The notes: a model not told the origin generated them from the letters alone. Counted from the first letter of the stretch, positions 37,864-46,856 are shown. The stretch is 64,000 nt of DNA from Lewinellaceae bacterium (GCA_020636375.1 JACJXZ010000003.1:434001-498000), one strand, 5' to 3'. Made by a program: numbers and translations.

Positions 37864-40800
37864 CTATTGTGGCGTTACCGGTGCCGCCGACACCTTTTCT
37901 CTGATCTTCTCCAGTACCTCGTGCGCTTCCCGCAGGCTCTTCACATGGTCTTTTACCAAAATGAAGTACTTGTTGGATTGTTTGAAGCTCAGCCCGCGGT
38001 TGCGCCCTTCCTTGTTCACGAAATCGAGGATATTCTGGAAGAGCCGGCTCTCGTAGAAATGAGATTGAGGATTGTCGACAAAGTAACAGCGCAGCTTGCC
38101 ATTCTTTAAAATGAGGCGCTCGAAGCCCAGCCCCTTGCACACCCACCGCAGGCGCAGCCCTTCGAACAGCTCCGCCACCTGCGGCGGGATGCGGCCGAAG
38201 CGGTCGCGCAGCTTTTCCCCGAAGGCGGCCAGTTCTTCTTCCGTTTCCAGGCTGTCCAGCTCGGTATACAGGCTGAGGCGCTCGGAAATGCTGCTGACGT
38301 ACTCGTCGGGGATGAGCATTTCCACATCGGTGTCGATCTGCACGTCGCGCACGTACTGCGGGTTTTTCTCCAGCTCTTCCTTGAAGAGTTCGCGGAAGTC
38401 GCTTTCCTTCAGCTCCTGAATGGCCTCCTGAAGTATTTTCTGATAAGTCTCGTAGCCGATGTCGGCGATGAAGCCGCTTTGTTCGGCCCCCAGCAGGTTG
38501 CCGGCGCCGCGGATGTCCATGTCGCGCATGGCGATGTTGAAGCCGCTGCCCAGGTCGGAGAACTCTTCCAGCGTCTTCAGGCGCTTGCGGGCCTCGGCAG
38601 TCAGCGTCGACATGGGCGGGCTGAACAGGTAGCAGAAGGCCTTCTGGTTGGAACGGCCCACCCGGCCCCGCAGCTGGTGCAGGTCGCTCATGCCGAACTG
38701 GTGGGCGTTGTTAATAATAATGGTGTTGGCGTTGGGGATGTCCAGGCCGGTCTCGATGATGTTGGTGCAGACCAGCACGTCGTAGCGGCCGTCGATGAAG
38801 TGGACCAGCGTTTTCTCCAGCTTGTCGGAATCCATCTGCCCATGGGCAGTGGCCACCTCCACATCCGGGCACATGCGGCGCACCATGGCGGTGATATCCG
38901 GCAGGGTCTTCACGCGGTTGTGGACGAAGAAGACCTGCCCGCCCCGGTTGACCTCGTAGTATATGGCCTCCTTGACGATCTCCTCGTTGAAGATGCGCAC
39001 CTCGGTATGGATGGGCTGCCGGTTGGGCGGCGGCGTGCGGATGATGGACAAGTCGCGCGCCGCCATCAGGGAGAACTGCAGGGTGCGGGGGATGGGCGTG
39101 GCGGTCAGCGTCAGGGTATCTACGTTGACCTTGATGTTGCGCAGCTTTTCCTTGGCGGCTACGCCGAACTTCTGCTCCTCGTCGATGATGAGCAGGCCGA
39201 GGTCTTTGAAGTCAGCTTTCTTATTCAGCAGGGCGTGGGTGCCGATGACGAGGTCGAGCTTGCCTGCCTTGAGCTGCCGGAAAATCTCGTTGCGCTCGGC
39301 AGTGGAGCGGAAGCGGTTGATGTAGTCGACACTGACGCTGAACTCTTCCAGCCGTTCCTTGAAGGTGCGGTAATGCTGCAGGGCCAGGATGGTGGTGGGC
39401 ACGAGCACGGCCACCTGCTTGCCGCCGACGATGGCCTTGAAGGCGGCGCGCACGGCCACTTCCGTTTTGCCGAATCCCACGTCGCCGCAGATGAGGCGGT
39501 CCATGGGGCTGGGCTTGGTCATGTCTTCCTTGACGTCGTTGGTAGCCTTGAGCTGGTCGGGGGTGTCCTCGTAGATGAAGGAGGCCTCCAGCTCGTTCTG
39601 CAGGTAGCCGTCGGGCGGAAAGGCGAAGCCCTCGGAGGCTTTGCGCTTGGCGTACAGCTTAATCAGCTCGCCGGCGATATCCTTGACTTTCTTCTTGGTG
39701 CGCTGTTTGAGGTTCTTCCAGGTATCGGAACCCAGTTTATCCACCTTGGGCGCCGTGCCTTCCTTGCCGACGTACTTGGTGATCTTGTGCAGGGAGTTGA
39801 TGCTGACGTAGAGCAGGTCGTTGTTCTTATAGATCAGGCGGACGGACTCCTGCACGTGCCCGTTGATGTCGATCTTTTCCAGGCCGGAATAGCGGCCTAC
39901 GCCGTGGTCGATGTGGGTGACGTAGTCGCCCGGCGTCAGCTCGCGCAGCATGCGCAGGTTGAGGGCCTGGTCTTTGGTAAAGCCCTGCCGGAGCTTGTAG
40001 CGGTGGAAGCGCTGGAAGACCTGGTGGTCGGTGTAGCAGGCCACCTTCAGGTCCAGGTCGATAAACCCCTCGTCGATCGACCTGGGGATGGGGTGGAAAA
40101 ACACATCGGCATTCAGGTCCTCGAAAATGGAGTAGAAGCGCTCGATCTGTTTGGGGTTTTCGGCGAAGAGGTAGTTCTCGATCCGCGCCTTGCTGTTCTC
40201 GTTGAGGTTCTGGATCAGCAGGTTGAAATTCTTGTTGAAGCTGGGCTGGGGGCGGGTGGCGTAGGTGATGTGCCCGGCAAATTCAATGGGCTGGATGCTG
40301 TCCGACAGGCAGAGGATGGGGAACTGCTCCACATCTTCGATGATCTCGTAGGGGCGGATGAAGGCCCGGTCGCGGAAGATCTCCTTGAGTTCTTCCTCCT
40401 GAACCAGCCGGAGGGCTTTGGCAAATTCTTCGGCTTTTTCGAAGCACTGGGTGAGCTTGTCGAGCAGCACCTGGAAGTCCTTCACCCAGATGGCCGTTTT
40501 CTCCGGCAGGATGCGCAGCATGGACACCTTCTGCTCGTGCGTGAATTTCGTGTTGATATTGGGAATGATAGACACCCGGGCGATCTTCTGCACCGACAGC
40601 TGAGTGGTGGGGTTGAAGGTTCGGATGCTTTCCACCTCCTCATCGAACAGCTCGATGCGGTAAGGGTATTCGTTGCCGAAGGAAAAGATGTCGACGATGC
40701 CGCCGCGGATGGAGAACTGGCCGGGCTCGTAGACGAAATCCTCGCGGGAAAAGCCATATTCTACCAGTACTTCGATCAGAAAGTCCACTTCCAGTTCCTC

Positions 40801-41256
40801 GCCGACGATGATGTCGATCCGCCGCTGGTTGAGCACTTCCGGGGCCACCACTTTCTCGAATAGCGCCTCCGGGTAGGTGACGATGATTTCCCCCGAAGAA
40901 GGCGAATTGACGATCCGGTTGATCGTCTCGGTGCGCTGCAGGGCGTTGTTGTTGTTGAGTTCCTCGAAGTGCATCGGCCGCTTGAACGAATCCGGGAAAA
41001 AGCGGACGGTTTTCTTTTCGAGCAGGTTGGCCAGGTTGTTTTGTATGTAGGCGGCCTCTTCCTTGTCGTTGGCGATGAGCAGGTGGCTCTGCGGGGCGGC
41101 CAGGTACGTTCCGGACAGGACAAAGGATTCCTGCGCGCCGACCATGCCGGTGAGTTTTAGCCGGGCGGGCGTTTCGGCCTGAAGGGCCTGCACAATGCGC
41201 TGGGTGCGCTCTTCTTCACGGTACAGCTGCAGGAGCTGTTCGAGATTGCTATTCAC
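37864..41256 (-). CDS. mfd: Transcription-repair coupling factor Mfd
   Basis: 1130 residues. Mfd displaces RNA polymerase stalled at DNA lesions and recruits UvrA. UvrB-like N-terminal domains are followed by the RNA-polymerase-interacting CarD-like domain (T-H-I-D-H-G-V-G-R-Y, about residue 450). The translocase has Walker A G-D-V-G-F-G-K-T-E (about 592), the D-E-E-Q box (about 690) and T-A-T-P-I-P-R-T-L, then a C-terminal TRCF domain. A longer frame extends to 41454 but lacks family similarity. The GTG at 41256, starting V-N-S-N-L-E-Q-L-L-Q-L-Y, fits the Bacteroidota N-terminus. A TATCTTTG box ends only 5 bases before that GTG, so the mRNA may be leaderless. Confidence 0.95.
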   Translation of the reverse strand: MNSNLEQLLQLYREEERTQRIVQALQAETPARLKLTGMVGAQESFVLSGTYLAAPQSHLLIANDKEEAAYIQNNLANLLEKKTVRFFPDSFKRPMHFEELNNNNALQRTETINRIVNSPSSGEIIVTYPEALFEKVVAPEVLNQRRIDIIVGEELEVDFLIEVLVEYGFSREDFVYEPGQFSIRGGIVDIFSFGNEYPYRIELFDEEVESIRTFNPTTQLSVQKIARVSIIPNINTKFTHEQKVSMLRILPEKTAIWVKDFQVLLDKLTQCFEKAEEFAKALRLVQEEELKEIFRDRAFIRPYEIIEDVEQFPILCLSDSIQPIEFAGHITYATRPQPSFNKNFNLLIQNLNENSKARIENYLFAENPKQIERFYSIFEDLNADVFFHPIPRSIDEGFIDLDLKVACYTDHQVFQRFHRYKLRQGFTKDQALNLRMLRELTPGDYVTHIDHGVGRYSGLEKIDINGHVQESVRLIYKNNDLLYVSINSLHKITKYVGKEGTAPKVDKLGSDTWKNLKQRTKKKVKDIAGELIKLYAKRKASEGFAFPPDGYLQNELEASFIYEDTPDQLKATNDVKEDMTKPSPMDRLICGDVGFGKTEVAVRAAFKAIVGGKQVAVLVPTTILALQHYRTFKERLEEFSVSVDYINRFRSTAERNEIFRQLKAGKLDLVIGTHALLNKKADFKDLGLLIIDEEQKFGVAAKEKLRNIKVNVDTLTLTATPIPRTLQFSLMAARDLSIIRTPPPNRQPIHTEVRIFNEEIVKEAIYYEVNRGGQVFFVHNRVKTLPDITAMVRRMCPDVEVATAHGQMDSDKLEKTLVHFIDGRYDVLVCTNIIETGLDIPNANTIIINNAHQFGMSDLHQLRGRVGRSNQKAFCYLFSPPMSTLTAEARKRLKTLEEFSDLGSGFNIAMRDMDIRGAGNLLGAEQSGFIADIGYETYQKILQEAIQELKESDFRELFKEELEKNPQYVRDVQIDTDVEMLIPDEYVSSISERLSLYTELDSLETEEELAAFGEKLRDRFGRIPPQVAELFEGLRLRWVCKGLGFERLILKNGKLRCYFVDNPQSHFYESRLFQNILDFVNKEGRNRGLSFKQSNKYFILVKDHVKSLREAHEVLEKIREKVSAAPVTPQ

Positions 41257-41261
41257 GTCTG

Positions 41262-41269
41262 CAAAGATA
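41262..41269 (-). promoter_or_regulatory. -7 box of mfd
   Basis: The reverse strand reads TATCTTTG. With the usual 4-7 base spacing to the start site, transcription would begin within a base or two of the GTG at 41256. An inverted repeat sits immediately upstream, over the expected -33 region. Confidence 0.5.
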
Positions 41270-41275
41270 ATGTTC

Positions 41276-41325
41276 TTTGAGAAATCGTACCGGGCCTTTC
41301 GGGAAACCGGGTACGATTTCTCAAA
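41276..41325. repeat. Inverted repeat upstream of mfd
   Basis: TTTGAGAAATCGTACCGGG (41276-41294) is matched by CCGGGTACGATTTCTCAAA (41307-41325). The result is a stem of about 19 bp with a small loop, next to the mfd -7 box. It could be an operator, a terminator of upstream transcription, or a mobile hairpin. Confidence 0.65.
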
Positions 41326-41513
41326 AGGGGAGCGGTACGCTTGGGAAACAGTTGGGGGCGGGCATAGTTTACAGGAACCGTTTAGAGATGTTTGGAGGGC
41401 AAAGAAAGAGGCTGCGCACGCCACATCTTCGGCCGGCGCGGCTAAAAGGGACATGAACTTTACAACAGGAAAAGGAGTAGTAGAGATGAAATGGGTTAAT
41501 ATTGAATAAACAT

Positions 41514-42249
41514 CTAAGCAGCTTCCTTCAAGGACTCGGCGAATCGCAAAATATCAGACTTCAATAATTCAAAATCAAAATCCTTCACCTGTGGTTTCAC
41601 TTTTTCAATGGCCTTGTCCAACTCGGAAGAAAATTGGTTGATATCCGAGCTGGAAAGTACGGAAATATACAACCCCTGCTTGCGTTTATCGAAATAAGTA
41701 GGATTGGACACGAAAGTCTGAGGCCTTCTAAAAAAGCAGACTTCAATAAATAGCTTACGAACCCCACTGCCATACTTCGAAGGGTCCATGGCGTCCGATA
41801 TCTCCTGAATGTCCCCGGTGACAATTCCAATATCAGAATAGACCCTGAACCTGGTTTTTTCCGCAAAGGTGGGGTTGGTTTCTACAGCCTCGAGCATGGC
41901 TTCAAAGCTTCGAAATCGAAATCTTCCACCTGTCCGGAAACTTTGTCGAATAACTCAAACATCGCCTCGCATACCAGTATTTGGGCATCTCTATCCACAT
42001 ATCTTGCAGCCTTTGAATAGTCTAAGGGCAGGCTGCCTTCGATCTTTTTTTGACGGGGTCATATTCCCAGTAAGGTTCATTGATCCTGCTGGGTTCCTGA
42101 TAGGTCAAAGGATAAAAAGAAATCCTCCTGACACCGCTTCCAAAATCAGATAGCTTGATGTTGTTGTTCAGCGTATCCTCCGTAACAGTTAGATCGGAAG
42201 TGTCCGACAAGCCGCCGGTGGTAGATATGAAAAATTCTTCCTGTTCCAT
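41514..42249 (-). pseudogene. Partner (possible immunity) gene of the second toxin-like pair, frameshifted
   Basis: The start M-E-Q-E-E-F-F-I-S-T-T-G-G at 42249 lies one base after the stop of the toxin-like gene (TAA-G-ATG). Joining three frames (breaks near 42050, in a T run, and near 41900) gives about 240 residues ending A-E-S-L-K-E-A-A. The protein shows an internal duplication: F-G-S-G-V-R-R-I-S-F-Y near the N-terminus and Y-G-S-G-V-R-K-L-F-I-E later, and V-E-D-F-D-F-E-A-L-K against V-K-D-F-D-F-E-L-L-K. No family was recognised. It is not similar to the partner gene at 2.0-2.5 kb. The immunity role is inferred from context only. Confidence 0.5.
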
Positions 42250-42250
42250 C

Positions 42251-42897
42251 TTATTGTAGCTCTTTTAGCAATTTCCTCCAATCCTGCTGAGGCATGCCTG
42301 CCGAATTGCCTGGAGGCAGAAACAAACGGCATCCCTCTTTTTATAGCCTCAGTACTGGTGAAATAGGTTTTCAGGTGAAGCTGTTCCTGGGTCGTTATAC
42401 CCTTCCGTGCCACGCTTTATCCATTCGTAGTCCAGTTTCAATGCCTCTCTTATCTGTCCATGTTCTTTTTTCTCTCTCGCCGCGCTTTCGGCAAGTTTTA
42501 CCAATGTAGTAAATTTGGTACTTTTGAAACAAGTATTTGTGTTTTTCCGGCGTCCATACACCAAACCGGGCACTTGGCACAGGGCCTTTTCATGGTAGAT
42601 TTGGCTAACAAGTAATAGAGTTCGCACTCCCTGTCGTCCTCATCCGGCTGGTACCGTATTTTTCTTTGAACGCCTCTTTAGCATCATCAGGCAGTTTGTC
42701 AAATAGTTCCTGATCACTTAAGACGTTCAGTTCAGGGTTTTCTTTTTTGACCTGAGTTGCAACAATGATGGCTGCTGCCATAAAAAGAAAATCCAAAAAT
42801 ATCCTCCACCACCCGGCGCTCCATATTCACGAGTGCTGCCCTGGTCAAATCGAGGCGCCTGCGGGGCTTGCCTGGCTTCTGTAATTTTATGTTTCAT
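42251..42897 (-). pseudogene. Toxin-like protein with membrane segment, IGKTC motif and LPPGN tail (frameshifted)
   Basis: Combining frames from ATG 42897 gives about 213 residues: M-K-H-K-I-T-E-A-R-Q, a Gly-rich turn, a hydrophobic segment (D-F-L-F-M-A-A-A-I-I-V-A), and acidic E-L-F-D-K-L-P-D-D-A-K-E-A-F. Then come L-Y-Y-L-L-A-K-S-T-M-K-R-P-C-A-K-C-P, a segment I-Y-Y-I-G-K-T-C, a basic stretch, R-G-T-E-G-Y-N-D, Q-E-Q-L-H-L-K-T-Y, and the tail L-P-P-G-N-S-A-G-M-P-Q-Q-D-W-R-K-L-L-K-E-L-Q. IYYIGKT, a later arginine and the Glu in QEQ resemble a GIY-YIG nuclease core. Breaks are near 42800, 42650 (GGTACC for GGCC), 42560, 42470, 42390 and 42320. A polymorphic-toxin C-terminal domain is my best reading. 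Confidence 0.45.
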
Positions 42898-43065
42898 ATT
42901 TTTGGGATTGCCCGGGTACGGGCTTTTGTTTTTGGGCTAATGGCAGTGACGGGGCACGGGTGCTGTGCCCAAGGCAAATGTTATAAAATTCATTTTTAGC
43001 TTGTTTTAATCGCGAAAATATAGGATTTGGGTTTAAAAATAAAAATTTTAACGAATTTTATCGCA

Positions 43066-43230
43066 ATGGGAGAAAAAATCAATAAAAACGATAACCGGTG
43101 CTTCTTCCCCTATGCCTACATGCCAAAGGCCGCTTTCGACATTGAGGGCCGCCTGGCCATCCTGACTTCTGCGCGGATTATCATCATTGAAGGCCGCGGC
43201 CTGAAGATGAACCCAATTCGAGACAGGTAG
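43066..43230 (+). CDS. Small hypothetical protein
   Basis: A 54-residue frame from ATG 43066 (M-G-E-K-I-N-K-N-D-N-R-C-F-F-P-Y-A-Y). It contains F-D-I-E-G-R-L-A-I-L-T-S-A-R-I-I-I-I-E-G-R-G-L, which looks like beta strands of a small conserved protein often found as about 80-90 residues. The frame stops at 43230 and the expected C-terminus may be lost to a frameshift. An upstream in-frame ATG at 43027 is less likely. Function unknown. Confidence 0.4.
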   Translation: MGEKINKNDNRCFFPYAYMPKAAFDIEGRLAILTSARIIIIEGRGLKMNPIRDR

Positions 43231-43418
43231 TAATGCTGGGGGCTATGAAAGGTTGGCATCCGGGCAGTTTAACGAGAGTTTTGCACTGCAACAATCTTTT
43301 TTTCATTCTCGTTAAATCTGATCGGAAAAATGATGAACGGGTATCAAAAAGAGTAATTATGGAACTGGTAATCCGATACACTGTTTAAATCACGATTACA
43401 TTAGAGATATACTCCGCT

Positions 43419-43604
43419 GCAATAGGTTTTGTGCATTTGCCCTCCCCGCCCCTTAATCCCCTAATTGAATTTCAAATATTAATAAGGGGATGTGATGTCG
43501 GCTGGCGACTAGAGTTCGCCTGTCGACTATCACGGCAAACCCCCTGTTTAATTTTTGAAAACCAATAAGGGGAAAACCACCCGTAAATGCACAAAACCTA
43601 TTGC
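43419..43604. repeat. 186-bp inverted-repeat element, TTTGTGCATT family
   Basis: GCAATAGGTTTTGTGCATTT at the left and AAATGCACAAAACCTATTGC at the right are exact reverse complements over 20 bases. The inner part has CCCCTTAATCCCCTAATT and, toward the right, AATAAGGGGAAAACC. It is a longer relative of the elements at 166-245 and 21785-21867 and shares the right flank with the latter. No ORF of its own. Confidence 0.78.
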
Positions 43605-43852
43605 CGTTCAGTATAGTTGGCTATTACCCAAAATTGTCAAAACAGCGCCTTCGCTTTTTGTACGGTGTGCTTGGCCAGGCTCCGACTGGCGGACGCCGCT
43701 TATATATTGGCTGTTTACGCCAGTCGGAGACTGGAAAATTATGCCGCATCGCGTCGGACCTGCCCGCCGAAGCCTCGGCGCAGGCGGGGACGCTCGCGAA
43801 CATGCTGATTTTATTTGTAACTCCTTCCACAGAACGCTCTTCCCAAAACACT

Positions 43853-43860
43853 TATCTTTG
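43853..43860 (+). promoter_or_regulatory. -7 box of the rhodanese gene
   Basis: TATCTTTG matches TAnnTTTG and lies 42 bases before the ATG of the rhodanese lipoprotein gene. Confidence 0.55.
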
Positions 43861-43902
43861 CCGCTGACTACCTTGTTTATAAAGCACTAAAAAATCGAAT
43901 AA

Positions 43903-44325
43903 ATGAAACAAATCCTTTTTCTCCTCTTTTTCTCCTCCGCTTTCCTGGCCTCCTGCCAGCAGCCGGGAAGCGGTACTGTTTCCAGCGAAGCCCTGGCCGC
44001 CAAAGCCCATGCCGGATCGATCAGTGAAGTGCTGCCGGCGAAAGCATATAAAGAGAAAATGGAGGAGCTGGAAGCAAGCCGCCAACTCCTCGACGTGCGC
44101 ACCCCAAAGGAATACCAGGAGGGCCACATCGAGGGAGCCGTAAATATCAATTTCTACGATGACGATTTCTTACAGCAGTTGGAAAAGCAACTGGACAAGG
44201 ACAAACCGGTCCTGCTGTACTGCCGCTCCGGCCGCCGCAGCGCCAATGCCGCCAAACAGATGCAGGAGCTGGGTTTCAAAGAAGTTTATGACCTGAAAGG
44301 CGGGTTCCTGCAGTGGGAGAAGTGA
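43903..44325 (+). CDS. Rhodanese-domain lipoprotein
   Basis: 140 residues. The signal peptide M-K-Q-I-L-F-L-L-F-F-S-S-A-F-L-A-S is followed by the lipobox cysteine C18. The rhodanese domain (about 45-138) has L-L-D-V-R-T-P-K-E-Y-Q-E-G-H-I-E-G-A and the active-site loop Y-C-R-S-G-R-R-S with the persulfide-forming cysteine. Single-domain rhodaneses transfer sulfane sulfur; as a lipoprotein it would act in the periplasm or at the outer membrane. Intact, with its own promoter box. Confidence 0.92.
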   Translation: MKQILFLLFFSSAFLASCQQPGSGTVSSEALAAKAHAGSISEVLPAKAYKEKMEELEASRQLLDVRTPKEYQEGHIEGAVNINFYDDDFLQQLEKQLDKDKPVLLYCRSGRRSANAAKQMQELGFKEVYDLKGGFLQWEK

Positions 44326-44351
44326 CTTTTGTTGAAGGATCAACGACCTGG

Positions 44352-44459
44352 TTCTTTGACAGATCCTGTGTTCCATAGACAGTGCTTCCTGCGAAACCCT
44401 TGCTCCTTTCAGTCGCATTGTTTTCGCAGGAAGCACTGTCCACAGGATTTGTCAAAGAA
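44352..44459. repeat. 108-bp inverted repeat between the rhodanese gene and crtI
   Basis: TTCTTTGACAGATCCTGTG (44352-44370) is matched by CACAGGATTTGTCAAAGAA (44441-44459) with one mismatch. The inner GACAGTGCTTCCTGCGAAA is answered by TTTTCGCAGGAAGCACTGTC. A 7-base bulge (TTCCATA) separates the two stems. It would make a very strong hairpin, either a terminator for the rhodanese gene or a MITE-like insertion just upstream of the carotenoid genes. Confidence 0.75.
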
Positions 44460-44532
44460 GAAAAAAGCTTAAACAAAACGCCGCTATTGCTGTTGAGTTC
44501 CTGTATTTCAAACCACAAAATCAACAGCAGCA

Positions 44533-46008
44533 TTGGCAAAGCAAGTTGTCGTCATCGGTTCCGGCTTTTCGGGCCTTTCCGCCGCCTCCAACCTGGCGCA
44601 GAAAGGATACGATGTCACCATCCTGGAGAAGAACGATGTCCCCGGCGGGCGGGCCCGCAAGTTCGAGGCGGAGGGTTTTATGTTCGACATGGGCCCCAGC
44701 TGGTACTGGATGCCGGACGTGTTCGAACAGTACTTCGCCCGCTTCGGCAAAAAACCTTCTGACTACTACGAGCTGAAACGGCTCGACCCTTCCTACAGCA
44801 TTTTTTTCGGCAAGGACGACGTGATGGAGGTCCCGGCAGAAATGGCCGAACTGGAGGCTATGTTCGAACGCTACGAGCCGGGCAGCAGCCAGAACCTGCG
44901 CAAGTTCCTGGCCGAAGCTCAGTACAAGTACGAGGTGGGCATGCGGGAATTCGTCCACAAGCCCGGCCATTCCATCAGGGAGTTTGCCGACCTTCGGGTG
45001 GTGGCCAGCATGTTCCGCCTGCAGATGTTCACCTCCATGTCCGCCCACGTGCGGAAGCTCTTCAAGAACGAGCAGCTGATCCAGCTGCTGGAATTTCCCG
45101 TCCTCTTCCTGGGCGCCACGCCGGAAAATACGCCGGCCATGTACAGCCTGATGAACTACGCCGATATGGCGATGGGCACCTGGTACCCCATAGGCGGCAT
45201 GCATAAGATCATCGAGGGTATGGTGAGCCTGGCGGAGGAACTGGGCGTGAAGATCCTGCTCAACCAGGAGGTGAAGCAGATCTACATACCGAACGGGCAC
45301 GCCTCCAAGGTCGTCACCCAGGATGCGGAGTACCATGCTGACATCGTGGTGGGCGGCGCCGACTACCACCACGTTGAACAGCACTTACTGCAGCCCGAAC
45401 ACCGCACCTATACCGAACGTTACTGGGATAAGAGAACCATGGCGCCCTCTTCCCTGCTTTTCTACCTGGGTATCGACAAAAAGCTGGAAGGCCTGCACCA
45501 CCACAACCTTTTCTTCGACGCCGACTTCAAGAAGCACGCTGTGGAGATATATGACGACCCGAAGTGGCCGGCGGAGCCGCTGTTCTACGTCTGCGCGCCT
45601 TCGGTGACCGACCCCAGCGTAGCGCCCGAAGGCAAAGAGAACCTGTTCATCCTCATCCCCCTGGCGCCCGGCCTGGAAGACAGCGAAGAGCAGCGCGGGA
45701 AATACTTCGACATCGTCATGAACCGCCTGGAAGATTTGACCGGGCAGGACATTCGCAAGCATATAGTATATAAGCGGTCGTTTGCGCACGAGGACTTCGA
45801 GAAGGACTACCACGCCTACAAAGGCAATGCCTACGGCCTGGCCAACACCCTGATGCAGACCGCCTTCCTGAAGCCGAAACTGAAAAGCAAAAAGGTGCGT
45901 AACCTGTATTACACCGGGCAGCTGACCACGCCCGGCCCCGGGGTGCCCCCCTCGCTGATCTCCGGGCAGGTGGTCGCCAATGAGATTTATAAAGCTATGA
46001 AACCCTAA
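44533..46008 (+). CDS. crtI: Phytoene desaturase (CrtI type)
   Basis: 491 residues. FAD-dependent desaturase converting phytoene toward lycopene in the membrane. The N-terminal dinucleotide fold is V-V-V-I-G-S-G-F-S-G-L-S-A-A. Later come G-G-R-A-R-K-F, G-P-S-W-Y-W-M-P-D and the C-terminal L-Y-Y-T-G-Q-L-T-T-P-G-P-G-V-P-P-S-L-I-S-G bacterial-type signature. The start appears to be TTG at 44533: no ATG precedes it in frame before a stop, and the fold begins directly afterwards. The crtB start follows 12 bases after the stop, so they form an operon. Confidence 0.95.
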   Translation: MAKQVVVIGSGFSGLSAASNLAQKGYDVTILEKNDVPGGRARKFEAEGFMFDMGPSWYWMPDVFEQYFARFGKKPSDYYELKRLDPSYSIFFGKDDVMEVPAEMAELEAMFERYEPGSSQNLRKFLAEAQYKYEVGMREFVHKPGHSIREFADLRVVASMFRLQMFTSMSAHVRKLFKNEQLIQLLEFPVLFLGATPENTPAMYSLMNYADMAMGTWYPIGGMHKIIEGMVSLAEELGVKILLNQEVKQIYIPNGHASKVVTQDAEYHADIVVGGADYHHVEQHLLQPEHRTYTERYWDKRTMAPSSLLFYLGIDKKLEGLHHHNLFFDADFKKHAVEIYDDPKWPAEPLFYVCAPSVTDPSVAPEGKENLFILIPLAPGLEDSEEQRGKYFDIVMNRLEDLTGQDIRKHIVYKRSFAHEDFEKDYHAYKGNAYGLANTLMQTAFLKPKLKSKKVRNLYYTGQLTTPGPGVPPSLISGQVVANEIYKAMKP

Positions 46009-46019
46009 CTAATAACGCC

Positions 46020-46856
46020 ATGATGGAATTGTATAACCAGGTTTGCGAGGAGTGCAGCCAGCATATCACCCAGCGCTACAGCACCTCCTTCTCTATGGGC
46101 ATCCGGGCTTTCGACAAACGCTTCCGGGCACCCATCTACGCCGTCTACGGCTTTGTCCGCTTTGCGGATGAGATCGTAGATACGTTCCACGACTTTCCCA
46201 AGGCGAAGCTCCTGCAGCGGTTCCGGGAAGATACCTACCGCGCCATCGAGGAGCGCATCAGCCTCAACCCGGTGCTGCATGCCTTCCAGGCCACCGTGCA
46301 CAAGTACCAGATCGAACGGGAGCTGATCGACGCCTTCCTGGACAGCATGGAGATGGACCTCCACCACGACCGCTATCACGACAGCCTCTACAAGCAGTAC
46401 ATCTACGGTTCGGCGGAGGTCGTCGGCCTGATGTGCCTCCGCGTTTTCTGCGAGGGAGACGACGACATGTACCAGCGCCTGAAAGCGCCGGCCTGCAGCC
46501 TGGGCAGCGCCTTCCAGAAGATCAACTTCCTGCGCGACATGAAGAGCGACTTCGACGAGCGGGGGCGGGTATACTTCCCCGGCGTCGACTTCACGCGCTT
46601 CACCAACGAGGACAAGCTGGCCATCGAGGCGGACATCAAAAAGGACTTCGACGACGCCTACAAAGGCATCATACAACTGCCCAAGGGCGCCCGCTTCGGC
46701 GTTTACCTGGCCTACATCTATTACATCAACCTGTACAAGAAGATCAGGAGCGCCCCTGCCGAACGGGTGACGGAAGAGCGCATCCGGGTGCCGAACCGGC
46801 GGAAGGCAGTGCTGCTGTTCAGCTCGGCGCTGCGGAATAGTTTAAATTTATTGTAG
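46020..46856 (+). CDS. crtB: Phytoene synthase
   Basis: 278 residues, trans-isoprenyl diphosphate synthase fold. It joins two geranylgeranyl diphosphates into phytoene. Aspartate-rich motifs D-E-I-V-D (about residues 50-54) and R-D-M-K-S-D (about 172-177) bind the Mg-diphosphate. Y-A-V-Y-G-F-V-R and G-S-A-F-Q-K-I-N-F-L-R-D are family signatures. A downstream ATG one codon later is equally possible. It is followed by a REP-like repeat patch before the lycopene cyclase gene. Confidence 0.96.
   Translation: MMELYNQVCEECSQHITQRYSTSFSMGIRAFDKRFRAPIYAVYGFVRFADEIVDTFHDFPKAKLLQRFREDTYRAIEERISLNPVLHAFQATVHKYQIERELIDAFLDSMEMDLHHDRYHDSLYKQYIYGSAEVVGLMCLRVFCEGDDDMYQRLKAPACSLGSAFQKINFLRDMKSDFDERGRVYFPGVDFTRFTNEDKLAIEADIKKDFDDAYKGIIQLPKGARFGVYLAYIYYINLYKKIRSAPAERVTEERIRVPNRRKAVLLFSSALRNSLNLL

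Noticed and set aside
38479..40863. Long plus-strand open frame (794 codons) opposite mfd
   Set aside because: It lies antisense to the intact Mfd translocase domains and is rich in G, V, D, L and H, as expected from the complementary strand of a GC-rich gene; no family motifs.
44521..45384. Minus-strand frame opposite crtI
   Set aside because: Complement of a well-supported desaturase; no coding features.
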